Source: Eutrophocola salsuginis (lineage in GTDB: Bacteria > Pseudomonadota > Gammaproteobacteria > Pseudomonadales > Pseudohongiellaceae). Taken from it: a DNA stretch of 64,000 bases. The translations under genes were made by a program, and so were the position numbers. Positions within the stretch are counted from its first letter, which is position 1, and every line of letters starts with the position of its first letter. The stretch covers positions 2,356,001 to 2,420,000 of the forward strand of contig JAYQTB010000004.1 in the NCBI GenBank assembly GCA_038147195.1, given 5' to 3'. Below the pieces are notes generated by a model. That model did no database searches, was not told the DNA's origin, and worked only from the letters and a program-made list of their open reading frames with translations. Below are positions 52,917-61,058 of the stretch, in pieces.

Positions 52917-54407
52917 ATGGGGTATTGGGAGAAACAGGTCAATCGGTCGTTGAGGCGTTATATACGCTATGCGGTCGCGCTGCTCTTATTGCCGCTTCCG
53001 GCAGGCATTCTTGCCTATAACCTGGATGGAAATCGCTGGCCCACTGGCGAGGCGACATTCCACGTCGACATTCCAGGTGAAGCACCGTCAGGTGTTACCT
53101 GGAACACGGCCTTCGAAGATTCCATGGCGCAGTGGACCGACCTCACACAATTCAACTTCCTGATAAACAATAACGCCCTTGATCCTTGTGAAGGATTCAG
53201 CAGCAGTGATGAAACCGATGGATTTCCTGATGGTGTAGGTGACGGCCTGAACGGCGTCGCTTTCGTAGGTGATGTCTGTGGCAATGAATTCGGCAGAAAT
53301 GTGCTTGCCGTTACATTGACCATTGCTCTGCCAGGCAATCTAGGCTTCGCCCTTATCGACCAGACTGATATCGTCTTTAACAATGCATACAACTGGGACG
53401 TATATACCGGACCGCGCCGGCCTGAAATCGATTTCAGGCGCGTTGCCTTGCATGAACTGGGCCATGCAGTAGGCCTCGATCATGAGGACAGCATCGTTGC
53501 CATGATGTCATCGGCAATCGGAGATATTGATTCTTTGCAAGATGACGATATTGCTGGGGCTGATGCACTTTACGGCGGACCGGGTGATTGCGAGATACTC
53601 GATCTGTCTGTAAATTCAGTAATTGAAAATAGCCTCTCCGAAGGAGATTGCTCGGTGCTCGAACTCTACGGCGGCGGTGAAGATACCAGCTTCGTTGATA
53701 CTTATCGGCTGAATCTGGATACAGATACCAACCTCAGCATAATGATGGAGTCCTCAGCGCTGGATTCAGTATTGCTGGTGACAGACAACAAGCTGACCGG
53801 TATTGAATTCGATGATGATTCAGCCGGCAAATGCGACGCCCTGATCAAGCGTAGCTTCCCAGCCGGGGAATATCTTATCCTAGCAAACACCTACGTAGAG
53901 CCGTTCAAATGCCCGGGCAACACCGGCAGTTATAAGATCAGTATTTCCGACAATGCACTACCGATATTGTCCAAGGCTAGTTCGGTGTCTGGAACCTCCA
54001 GTAAAAGCATCTTCCATGGTGGAGCCACAAAAGATGGTGGAATGTCCTACAAAAGCAGCTTCAAGAGCAGCGATATCATCAACATCAGCGCCAGTATTCA
54101 GCCTGACGCTGCCCATGTTGGCATGCCAGCCACCTTTTACATGGTTGCCCTGCTCAGTACCGGGCAAAAGTTAGCCCGTACGTCTAGCGGCAAATTCGTC
54201 AAGATCAATAAGCTGTCCAGCATTCCAGCCCACAGCAAAACGTCATCGTTGAAGACCCATGAAGCATTTTCCATCCTGAAAAACCTCCAGGGCGACGCCC
54301 TCGGCGTGAAAAATATCAGCGCCAGTTTCTTTGTCGGGTACTCCCTCGATTCCACACCGGGAGAGGTCTATTTCAACGGCAAGCCCATCAACGTCACCAT
54401 AAAATAG
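52917..54407 (+). CDS. Secreted matrixin-type zinc metalloprotease
   Basis: A 496-residue secreted protein. It has an N-terminal signal segment (AVALLLLPLPAGILAYN) and a metzincin domain with HELGHAVGLDH at residues 179-189, the HExxHxxGxxH zinc site, followed by AMMSSAIG, the Met-turn. Central region: a pre-peptidase C-terminal-like beta-sandwich (DTYRLNLDTDTNLSIMMESS, FPAGEYLILANTY). C-terminal about 130 residues: a separate domain starting HGGATKDGGMSYKSSF, similar to the end of the decayed surface protein at 47.4-47.8 kb. A likely substrate of the type II secretion system nearby (inference). Confidence 0.85.
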   Translation: MGYWEKQVNRSLRRYIRYAVALLLLPLPAGILAYNLDGNRWPTGEATFHVDIPGEAPSGVTWNTAFEDSMAQWTDLTQFNFLINNNALDPCEGFSSSDETDGFPDGVGDGLNGVAFVGDVCGNEFGRNVLAVTLTIALPGNLGFALIDQTDIVFNNAYNWDVYTGPRRPEIDFRRVALHELGHAVGLDHEDSIVAMMSSAIGDIDSLQDDDIAGADALYGGPGDCEILDLSVNSVIENSLSEGDCSVLELYGGGEDTSFVDTYRLNLDTDTNLSIMMESSALDSVLLVTDNKLTGIEFDDDSAGKCDALIKRSFPAGEYLILANTYVEPFKCPGNTGSYKISISDNALPILSKASSVSGTSSKSIFHGGATKDGGMSYKSSFKSSDIINISASIQPDAAHVGMPATFYMVALLSTGQKLARTSSGKFVKINKLSSIPAHSKTSSLKTHEAFSILKNLQGDALGVKNISASFFVGYSLDSTPGEVYFNGKPINVTIK

Positions 54408-54415
54408 ACCTGTCA

Positions 54416-54435
54416 AAGCCCTTTCCACAGGGCTT
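54416..54435 (+). terminator. Hairpin after the metalloprotease gene
   Basis: AAGCCCT and AGGGCTT form a perfect 7-bp stem with a 6-base loop, 9 bases after the stop. No T tract follows, so it may be a weak or Rho-assisted terminator or an RNA-stabilising hairpin. Confidence 0.35.
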
Positions 54436-54571
54436 CGTCGGTATCGGAATATCCCAAATACGGGTATAATTTCATTCCTATAATTTGAGGCCTGCCTGCA
54501 ATTTCCAACGTCTCCAGAGCATAAGAGCAGGCACCTTTGCAGTATCAAATCGAGACACAAGAGGAACGACA

Positions 54572-55009
54572 GTGGTACATCATTTTCCGACAGCATTAGG
54601 CAAATTGCTGGCGGCCTTCCTGGTCCTGTTTTCCAGCACCCTGTTTGCCGCATCAGACGACGATATTATTGCCCGCATCGCACCGGCCGGTTCGGTATGC
54701 GTTATTGGAGCTACCTGCGCAGGCGGTATGACGGTTACCTCTGCCACGGGCAGTATTGGTGCCGAAGATCCCACCCAGGTCTACAACACCTACTGTGTTG
54801 CCTGTCATGGCAGCGGGGCTAACAACGCGCCCATTATGGGTGATTCAGCAGCCTGGCAACCGCGCGTGGACAAGGGCATCGATACGCTTTATCAAAATGC
54901 CATTAACGGTTTCAACAATGGCGCGATGCCGCCCAAAGGGCTGTGCATGGGTTGTTCCAATGAAACCATTCAGGCGACCGTCGACTTTATTCTATCGGCG
55001 CTGCAGTAA
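54572..55009 (+). CDS. Cytochrome c5-type monohaem cytochrome
   Basis: A periplasmic monohaem cytochrome of 145 residues. The start is a GTG preceded by AGAGGA. A signal peptide (LLAAFLVLFSSTLFAA) is followed by a variable segment, the haem site CVACHGSG, a methionine ligand region NGAMPPKG, and the conserved disulfide-forming pair GLCMGCS found in cytochrome c5. It could donate electrons to a terminal oxidase. The frame is intact, in contrast with the cytochrome c4 gene. Confidence 0.9.
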   Translation: MVHHFPTALGKLLAAFLVLFSSTLFAASDDDIIARIAPAGSVCVIGATCAGGMTVTSATGSIGAEDPTQVYNTYCVACHGSGANNAPIMGDSAAWQPRVDKGIDTLYQNAINGFNNGAMPPKGLCMGCSNETIQATVDFILSALQ

Positions 55010-55021
55010 TTCACTTTATCG

Positions 55022-55060
55022 GAAAACCGGCCGCTACCGACCAGGTATAGGCCGGTTTTC
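55022..55060 (+). terminator. Intrinsic terminator after cytochrome c5
   Basis: GAAAACCGGCC (55022-55032) pairs perfectly over 11 bp with GGCCGGTTTTC (55050-55060) with a 17-base loop. The A-rich and T-rich ends make it usable in both directions. Confidence 0.78.
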
Positions 55061-55143
55061 TGTGCTTGATTTACCAAATGACCAAGCCTGCCCTAATTAT
55101 GGGGAAGTAACCTCTAGGCTGAAAATAATTCAGAGACCTGGCC

Positions 55144-55635
55144 AGGTCGCTTGCAGTGATATTCACGCGCGCCAACATTATCAGTGAACCGTCGCTGGTG
55201 CGGGTCGAGTCGCATCTTTCCAACGGATTGACCTGTTTTACCATTGTTGGCTTGTCAGAAATGGCGGTCAGGGATAGTCGTGAACGTCTTTATAGAGCCA
55301 TTCTCAATCCGTGGATTGATTTTCCTGACAAGCGCATTACCATCAAGCTGGCGTTCGACGATATGCCAAAACGCATGGGGTCGCATCGCAATGGGTACTC
55401 TTTCCAGCGTCCGCCTAGCTGCACGTGGAAGGCCTACAGGCAACAGAATGGCGCTGTTGGGTGGGGTCTTCTGTGCACTGCCTGGAACCCTTGCAGCCCG
55501 GCAATCTGGTTACATGACGATCATTACGCTAACAACAGTACCGAAGCGAGCCTGGTCAGGTGCGCCGACAGCCGTATGGAGGGACACTTGCTGGAAGCAA
55601 TCAGTTTGCGTTTTCAGCCCTTCCTCGGGGAGTGA
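55144..55635 (+). pseudogene. comM: comM remnant (Mg-chelatase-like competence helicase)
   Basis: ComM is a AAA+ helicase that extends recombination during natural transformation. The frame from 55144 reads SLAVIFTRANIISEPSLVRVESHLSNGLTCF, then TIVGLSEMAVRDSRERLYRAILN and FPDKRITIKLAFDDMPK, matching the ComM N-terminus. The expected ATG before SLA is AGG (55144-55146). After MPK the sequence shifts frame: GRIAMGTLSSV, LGGVFCALPGTLAARQSG, then ANNSTEASLVRCADSRMEGHLLEAI, still in ComM order. Everything beyond about residue 165, including the AAA+ motor, is missing. The end overlaps ubiK on the other strand. Confidence 0.85.
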
Positions 55636-55876
55636 GCTTGCCGCCTTTTTCCAGCGCGGTGATCTTTTTTTCGAGCTCGGCGATGGTTTGCTCGGCCCTA
55701 TCAAGCACCTTCATCTGTGCATCGAACTCCTCGCGTGTGACCAGATTCAAACGCGAAAAGCCACTCTGCAAGGCCTGTTGAATGGTTTTCTCCGCCTCTT
55801 CCTTCACTTCCGTGGCAAGGGGAAGTAGTCGGGTTATCCGGGCGCTGAGATCATTCAGAAACTCGTTGTTTAACAT
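55601..55876 (-). CDS. ubiK: Ubiquinone biosynthesis accessory factor UbiK
   Basis: A small coiled-coil protein of 91 residues (YqiC family) that acts with UbiJ in aerobic ubiquinone synthesis. The pattern QQALQSGFSRLNLVTREEFDAQMKVLDRAEQTIAELEKKITALEKG is characteristic: an amphipathic helix, then LVTREEFD, then a trimerising coiled coil. It is located between comM and glnK, as in Pseudomonas. Confidence 0.9.
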   Translation of the reverse strand: MLNNEFLNDLSARITRLLPLATEVKEEAEKTIQQALQSGFSRLNLVTREEFDAQMKVLDRAEQTIAELEKKITALEKGGKLTPRGRAENAN

Positions 55877-56017
55877 AATATCTTACCGCTTATATTGACT
55901 CGCTGAAGGTGCCCTGCGGGGCTCTGCAGGGAATCGTTTTTTTGGGTTAACTAGCTTATACTCGTCCAACGCAAAGGCAATTATGCCTTGTTTCAAGTAC
56001 TGCGTGAGGATAACAAT

Positions 56018-56356
56018 ATGAAAATGATCACAGCTGTAATCAAGCCATTCAAACTGGACGATGTGAGGGAAGCCCTGTCCGGTGTTGGCGTTCAGGGGAT
56101 TACCGTGACTGAAGTGAAAGGTTTTGGTCGCCAGAAGGGCCACACAGAATTGTACCGTGGTGCAGAGTACGTCGTGGATTTTTTGCCGAAGGTGCGCCTG
56201 GAGATTGCCGTGGATGATTCCATGACCGACCAGGTCATCGAGGTCCTGAGCAAGGCGGCGAACACCGGCAAGATCGGTGACGGCAAGATTTTTGTTCACA
56301 ACCTGGAACAAGTAATCAGGATTCGCACAGGGGAGTCCGGCGCGGACGCCCTCTAA
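56018..56356 (+). CDS. glnK: Nitrogen regulatory PII protein
   Basis: A trimeric PII signalling protein of 112 residues. The T-loop contains the uridylylation site Tyr51 in ELYRGAEYVVDFLPK; the B-loop (TGKIGDGKIFV) and the C-terminal RIRTGE are intact. The start was set at ATG 56018 (MKMITAVIKPFKL), preceded by GAGGAT. The glnK name follows from the neighbouring ubiK, but amtB, its usual partner, is absent downstream, so it could also be called glnB. No sigma-54 promoter was found upstream. Confidence 0.9.
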   Translation: MKMITAVIKPFKLDDVREALSGVGVQGITVTEVKGFGRQKGHTELYRGAEYVVDFLPKVRLEIAVDDSMTDQVIEVLSKAANTGKIGDGKIFVHNLEQVIRIRTGESGADAL

Positions 56357-56373
56357 ACACCCGGCAGTGCCCT

Positions 56374-57096
56374 TCAGTTACCCCAGAGGTACTGCAACAG
56401 GCTTAACGCGGCAACTGGCGCAGTCTCTGTTCTAAGGGTTCTCGCACCAAGATTCAAACCCAAAAAACCCTTTCCCAGTGCAAGGGTTTTTTCGTTATCG
56501 GACAGCCCCCCCTCGGGGCCGATCAGCAGGGCGACACCTGCGGGCTTTTCGCGGTCTTCCAGGGTGGCCGCCTGGTCTTGATCAAGCAGGAACTTGCAGG
56601 GGCAATCCACAGCATCTAGCCACTCAACCAGGGGTACCGCGACCATCACCTGTGGTGGCGCCACACGACCGCTTTGCTCGCTTGCGCTGACGGCCACCTG
56701 TTGCCAGTGGTCGCGCCGTCTGGCGGAGCGCTGGTAATCGAGCCTGACTTCGCAATGTTCGGTGAATAATGGCTGAATTATGCGTACCCCGAGTTCAGTG
56801 CTTTTCTGCACGACATAGTCCATACGCTCGCCGCGGGAGATGCCTATGCCCAACTCCGTATACAGCGGTGATTCTGTTTCGGGAGTTACTGCTTTCTCAA
56901 AACGTGCCGTGCCAGACTTGCGGTCCAAGGTCACCAGCGTGCCATGGAATTCCCTGCCGGAGCCGTCAAAGGCCACCAGTGCCATGCCGGCTTTCATCCG
57001 CAGGACGGCCGACAGGTAATGCACGTTGTCAGTCCCGAGGTCGATATCGGTGTCTGTAGCCAGGGGCTGGTCAAGGAAAATCCGAGTAGTTCGCAT
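56374..57096 (-). CDS. rsmE: 16S rRNA m3U1498 methyltransferase
   Basis: A SPOUT-class methyltransferase, 240 residues, with an N-terminal PUA-like domain and a C-terminal trefoil knot. Motifs: ISRGERMDYVVQKSTELGV, EQSGR, LLIGPEGGLSDNEK and LNLGARTLRTETAPVAALSLLQ, which builds the SAM-binding knot. Convergent with glnK, 17 bases between stops. Confidence 0.94.
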   Translation of the reverse strand: MRTTRIFLDQPLATDTDIDLGTDNVHYLSAVLRMKAGMALVAFDGSGREFHGTLVTLDRKSGTARFEKAVTPETESPLYTELGIGISRGERMDYVVQKSTELGVRIIQPLFTEHCEVRLDYQRSARRRDHWQQVAVSASEQSGRVAPPQVMVAVPLVEWLDAVDCPCKFLLDQDQAATLEDREKPAGVALLIGPEGGLSDNEKTLALGKGFLGLNLGARTLRTETAPVAALSLLQYLWGN

Positions 57097-57221
57097 GTAA
57101 ATTTACTGGTTTAAAGTTAACTTGGTAGAGCTAATTTTCCGCTGTTTTGCAAGCAGATCAAACAGTTTATCCACCTATTGCTGCTGGCTATGATCAAGGA
57201 GTTATCCACCCGGTTTTGTGG

Positions 57222-57934
57222 ATGAAAAAAGTCGTCATTTCAATCGTGGCCGCCGTGGGTCTGGCTTCCCTGTTGCTGATATACCTTGCCGATGAATGGT
57301 ATCTTTGAGCTGGGTCATGCCTTCACGCTCCTCCGTAATTGCGCTTATGGTGTCATAGCCGGCGCGGATATGACGATATTCACCATTCTTTGGTAGCGTC
57401 CGGTCGGCATAGCCTTGCTGGTGTTGTTCCGCGCCGCGCTGGCTGGCCTCATCGCGTTCTACTTGCCTTACCAGCAACAAGAAATGGCCACTCGTTTGCC
57501 GCCGATCCACGACATCATCACCAACATCAACAATCCCGCGGCTTTAGTCGCCATCGTTCCCCTGCGCGCGGGGGCGCCCAATCCGCCGGAATACGGGGGT
57601 GGCGAAACAGCTCAACTGCAGACGGAGGATTACTCCGATATCATGTCCCAGATCTACGTACAACCGCAGGCAGACGTTTTTACTGTGGTGACGGAGGTTG
57701 TTGTCGGATGGTAGATGCCAACCACGCCGACGGCCAAGTCGAGGTTACCGGCACGACTGAATGGCCGGCTTCAAGGACGACATCGTTGTCCGCCTTGAGA
57801 CACGCCTCTCCAACTCCACGGTCATGGACGTTCGCAGCAAGTCCCATATCGGTCGCAGTGACATTGGAGTCAACACCGGGCGTATTCGCGCATTCATCTC
57901 GGCACTCAACGAAAAACTAATGGTTGAAAACTGA
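57222..57934 (+). pseudogene. DUF1499-type membrane protein, frameshifted
   Basis: From ATG 57222, MKKVVISIVAAVGLASLLLIYLA is followed by a stop; other frames supply ELGHAFTLLRN and CAYGVIAGADMTIF, then YLPYQQQEMATRLPPIHDII and NPAALVAIVPLRAGAPNPPEYGG, then MVDANHADGQVEVTGTTEW, then GFKDDIVVRLET (one shift) and SKSHIGRSDIGVNTGRIRAFISAL to the stop. The LPPIHDI, RAGAPNPPEYGG and GRSDxGxNxxRIRAF blocks are the DUF1499 landmarks. At least three lesions. Function of the family is not known to me. Confidence 0.7.
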
Positions 57935-57941
57935 TACTGGG

Positions 57942-58526
57942 CTAGAGGGGCATGTGGCCGAGCTTGGATCGCTTGGTCGCTAGGTAGGCTTCGTTGTGTG
58001 AGTTCTCGCCGGTGATGATCGGAATCCTGGCCACGGAAATTCCCAGTTTTTCCAGGGCCGCAACCTTGAGCGGATTGTTGGTCATCAGCTCGATTTCCGA
58101 TACACCCAGTGCCTTTAATATCGGCAGGCACATTTCGTAACAGCGTTCGTCGGCATCAAAGCCCAGAGCTTGGTTAGCCTCGACGGTATCCGCACCATCG
58201 TCCTGCAAGTGGTATGCCCTGATCTTGTTGCCAAGACCGATGTTGCGACCTTCCTGTCGCAGATACAGGATGATGCCGCTACCCCTTGTGGCTATCCGGT
58301 GCATTGCTTCGCGCAGCTGGGAGCCGCAATCACAGCGCAGGCTGAACAGCGCATCCCCGGTTAGGCACTCGGAATGTACGCGGCACAGAACTTTTTCATT
58401 GACCGCCAGTTCACCATACACAAGAGCAATATGCTCCTTGTGTACTCTCGATTCTTCAAAGGCATGGATCACGAATTCACCGAACTCGGTAGGCAGCTTA
58501 GACGATGAGATGAATTGGACGGTCAC
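57942..58526 (-). CDS. ribA: GTP cyclohydrolase II
   Basis: Catalyses the first step of riboflavin synthesis from GTP. The zinc site is CLTGDALFSLRCDCG, followed by LRQEGRNIGLGNKIRAYHLQD and GFDADERCYEMCLPILKALGV. The 194-residue length is that of a stand-alone RibA. It is divergent from the flavoprotein hydroxylase gene across 111 bases. Confidence 0.95.
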   Translation of the reverse strand: MTVQFISSSKLPTEFGEFVIHAFEESRVHKEHIALVYGELAVNEKVLCRVHSECLTGDALFSLRCDCGSQLREAMHRIATRGSGIILYLRQEGRNIGLGNKIRAYHLQDDGADTVEANQALGFDADERCYEMCLPILKALGVSEIELMTNNPLKVAALEKLGISVARIPIITGENSHNEAYLATKRSKLGHMPL

Positions 58527-58637
58527 GGCCAGGAATTTCCTGTTTTTGCGAGGCGTGCACTTTACCAGAAATCGGCTTACAACGGTTAATTTATGTCCGG
58601 TAATACCGGATAATACTTCTCCTTACGTGGTGGCTGA

Positions 58638-59888
58638 ATGACCCAGAATACACAAAAAATACATACAGATATCCTGATCGCTGGTGGCGGTCCCACCGGC
58701 CTTGCCCTAGCCTGTTCGTTGGCTGGTTGCGGCCTGGATATTTTGCTTGTCGATGCCGGCACGGATGGCGTTTCTTTAGACGAGCTGGCCGCAAATACAG
58801 GCAAACCCAACTTCGATGCACGTGTCAGTGCGCTGACGGTTTCCAGTCAGAAACTCCTCAGGAGCCTCGGAATCTGGGAAAATATTGCCAATACCCGTGC
58901 CTGCCCCTACTACGATATGCAGGTCTGGGATGGGGAGGGCACCGGCAGTATTCATTTCACCGCGGCCGATATCAACGTGGATTGTCTCGGACACATCGTC
59001 GAGAACAACCTTGTTGCCGCTGCCCTCAAGCAGCTGGCGGAAGCACAGTCCGGCTTAACACTGAGACACGAAGACAAGGTCACCCGGATTGCATTAGATG
59101 ACGACAACGCATCGTCACGAGCCGTCGCCAGCCTCGCCAGCGGCGTCGATGTGACAGCCCGCCTGCTCGTGGGTAGCGATGGGGCAAACTCGTTTGTGCG
59201 CCAGCAGGGCGGCTTTAAGACACGGGAATGGGATTACGGCCAACGGGCCATCGTGACAACAGTGAAGACTGCCTTGCCCCACCAGTTCACTGCTTGGCAG
59301 CGCTTTATGCACACCGGCCCCGTAGCCTTCCTGCCGCTGTACCTGCCCGGGGTGGATGCCGGCGCCCAGTGCTACAGTTCGATCGTATGGTCCTGTGTCA
59401 CAGAAGGCGCAGACGAGATAATGGCGCTTGATGATGCGGCCTTCAGGGACCGTTTGGGCGCCGCATTCGAGTTCAGGCTGGGAGAAATACTCGAAACTGA
59501 CACGCGAGCCAGCTTTCCGCTGTGGCAGCGCCATGCTACAGATTATGTGCAGAACAATATGGCCTTGGTGGGCGATTCTGCGCACACGATCCACCCCCTG
59601 GCGGGGCAGGGCGTGAATCTTGGCTTTGCCGATGTACAGGCGCTTTCAGCAGTCATCAGCGAAGCCATTGCGAAGGGTGAGGATTATGCCTCGCACCAGG
59701 TCCTCAGCCGTTACCAGCGCCGTCGCAAGGCTGCCAACCTTGGCATGATGGCAGCCATGGAAGGCTTCAAGCATCTGTTCGCCTCCGACGAACTGGCTCT
59801 TACCTGGCTGCGTAATGCCGGCCTCAACCTGACCGATCGGGCGCCCCTGGTGAAGCACCGGCTGATGCGCCAGGCCATGGGCCTCTGA
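58638..59888 (+). CDS. FAD-dependent monooxygenase of the UbiH/UbiF/UbiI family
   Basis: A 416-residue class A flavoprotein monooxygenase. The FAD motif is ILIAGGGPTGLALACSLAG near residue 13, the DG-type motif LVGSDGANSFVRQQ lies mid-protein, and the C-terminal block VGDSAHTIHPLAGQGVNLGFADV is the ubiquinone-hydroxylase family signature. It probably hydroxylates a ubiquinone ring precursor; which carbon (C1, C5 or C6) cannot be decided by eye. UbiK, an accessory factor of the same pathway, is encoded 3 kb upstream. Confidence 0.88.
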   Translation: MTQNTQKIHTDILIAGGGPTGLALACSLAGCGLDILLVDAGTDGVSLDELAANTGKPNFDARVSALTVSSQKLLRSLGIWENIANTRACPYYDMQVWDGEGTGSIHFTAADINVDCLGHIVENNLVAAALKQLAEAQSGLTLRHEDKVTRIALDDDNASSRAVASLASGVDVTARLLVGSDGANSFVRQQGGFKTREWDYGQRAIVTTVKTALPHQFTAWQRFMHTGPVAFLPLYLPGVDAGAQCYSSIVWSCVTEGADEIMALDDAAFRDRLGAAFEFRLGEILETDTRASFPLWQRHATDYVQNNMALVGDSAHTIHPLAGQGVNLGFADVQALSAVISEAIAKGEDYASHQVLSRYQRRRKAANLGMMAAMEGFKHLFASDELALTWLRNAGLNLTDRAPLVKHRLMRQAMGL

Positions 59889-59944
59889 CCCAGCCTGAAA
59901 GTTTGCAAGGGCTGTGAATTCCCTGCCTTTTCCTTGCGTTTTCA

Positions 59945-59963
59945 AATGATAATAATTATCATT
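59945..59963 (+). promoter_or_regulatory. Fur box upstream of the iron transporter
   Basis: AATGATAATAATTATCATT is a perfect 19-bp palindrome (9-1-9) matching the Fur consensus GATAATGATAATCATTATC in its overlapping hexamers. It ends 24 bases before the fbpA ATG, so Fe(II)-Fur would repress the iron transporter operon. Confidence 0.92.
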
Positions 59964-59987
59964 CTCGGCCGTTTCAAGGAGTCTTAC

Positions 59988-61052
59988 ATGCCTGGGTTCA
60001 AACCCCATTCCTTTTTGTTTCTGGTCCTACTGGCCCTCGTCGGCTGCTCTGATCACGGCGCCAACACAGAGGCCCAGCCAGCGCCCGTCCGGGCCAGTGA
60101 AGAACCGCCGGCCATCACCGAACCTGTGGTGGTGTATTCCTCGCGCCAGGAACATCTCATCAAGCCGTTGTTCGACCGCTTTACGGCAGAGACTGGTATC
60201 GAGGTGCAGTATCAGACCGGTGAGGATGGCCCCCTGATCGCCCGCCTCCAGGCGGAAGGTGAAGGTACCTTTGCCGACATTCTCTACACAGTGGACGCCG
60301 GTAACCTCTGGGCCGCGACTGAAAAGGGATTACTGGCGCCTCTTAATTCGCCGATCCTCGATGCGAATATACCAGAGCACCTGCGTGACCCCGAGGACCG
60401 CTGGTTCGGCCTATCCGTGCGTGCCCGCACCATTGCCTATTCCACCGAAAGGGTGAACCCTGACGAACTCAGTACCTATAACGCCCTGGCCAACATGGAG
60501 TGGAAGGGTCGCCTGTGCTTGCGCACGTCGCGCAAGGTTTACAATATGTCCCTAGTTGCCACCATGATCCAGCGCCTGGGACTTGAGCAGACCGAGGCTA
60601 TCGTTAAGGGCTGGGTCAACAACCTGGCGACGCGGGTATTCTCCAGTGACATCCTGGTGATCGAGGCGATTGCCGCCGGGCAGTGCGATGTGGGCATCGT
60701 GAATACTTATTATCTTGGCCAGGTACAGGAAGAAAATCCTAAAATTCCTGTCGCCCTTTTCTGGGCCAACCAGGCCTCCAGCGGCGTGCACGTGAACGTC
60801 TCCGGCGCAGGCGTAACAAGATACGCGAAGAACCCGGTCGCTGCCCAACGCCTGATTGAATGGCTGTCCACGGAAGAGCCGCAACGCATGTTTTCCGACC
60901 TGAACCTGGAATACCCGGCGAACCCGGCAGTTCCGCCTGTCGACCTGGTGAAAAGCTGGGGCGAGTTCCGTCAGGACCGGCTCAATGTCGAAACCGCGGG
61001 ACGCCTTCAGGCTGAGGCTGTGAAACTGATGGACCGCGCCGATTACCGGTAG
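59988..61052 (+). CDS. fbpA: Iron(III) ABC transporter substrate-binding lipoprotein
   Basis: A ferric-iron binding protein of the FbpA/IdiA/FutA family. The start was set at the ATG giving MPGFKPHSFLF, with AAGGAG upstream. The lipobox LALVGC predicts a lipid anchor at Cys20. Then VVVYSSRQEHLIKPLFDRFTAETGIEVQ and ADILYTVDAGNLW follow, and the iron-binding tyrosine pair occurs as NTYYLGQV. 354 residues. The Fur box directly upstream supports an iron role. Confidence 0.92.
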   Translation: MPGFKPHSFLFLVLLALVGCSDHGANTEAQPAPVRASEEPPAITEPVVVYSSRQEHLIKPLFDRFTAETGIEVQYQTGEDGPLIARLQAEGEGTFADILYTVDAGNLWAATEKGLLAPLNSPILDANIPEHLRDPEDRWFGLSVRARTIAYSTERVNPDELSTYNALANMEWKGRLCLRTSRKVYNMSLVATMIQRLGLEQTEAIVKGWVNNLATRVFSSDILVIEAIAAGQCDVGIVNTYYLGQVQEENPKIPVALFWANQASSGVHVNVSGAGVTRYAKNPVAAQRLIEWLSTEEPQRMFSDLNLEYPANPAVPPVDLVKSWGEFRQDRLNVETAGRLQAEAVKLMDRADYR

Positions 61053-61058
61053 GCTGTC

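Noticed and set aside
55877..56017. Sigma-54 promoter upstream of glnK
   Set aside because: No TGGCAC-N5-TTGCA match was found in the gap; a nearby CCCTGC/GCAGGG hairpin has no clear role.
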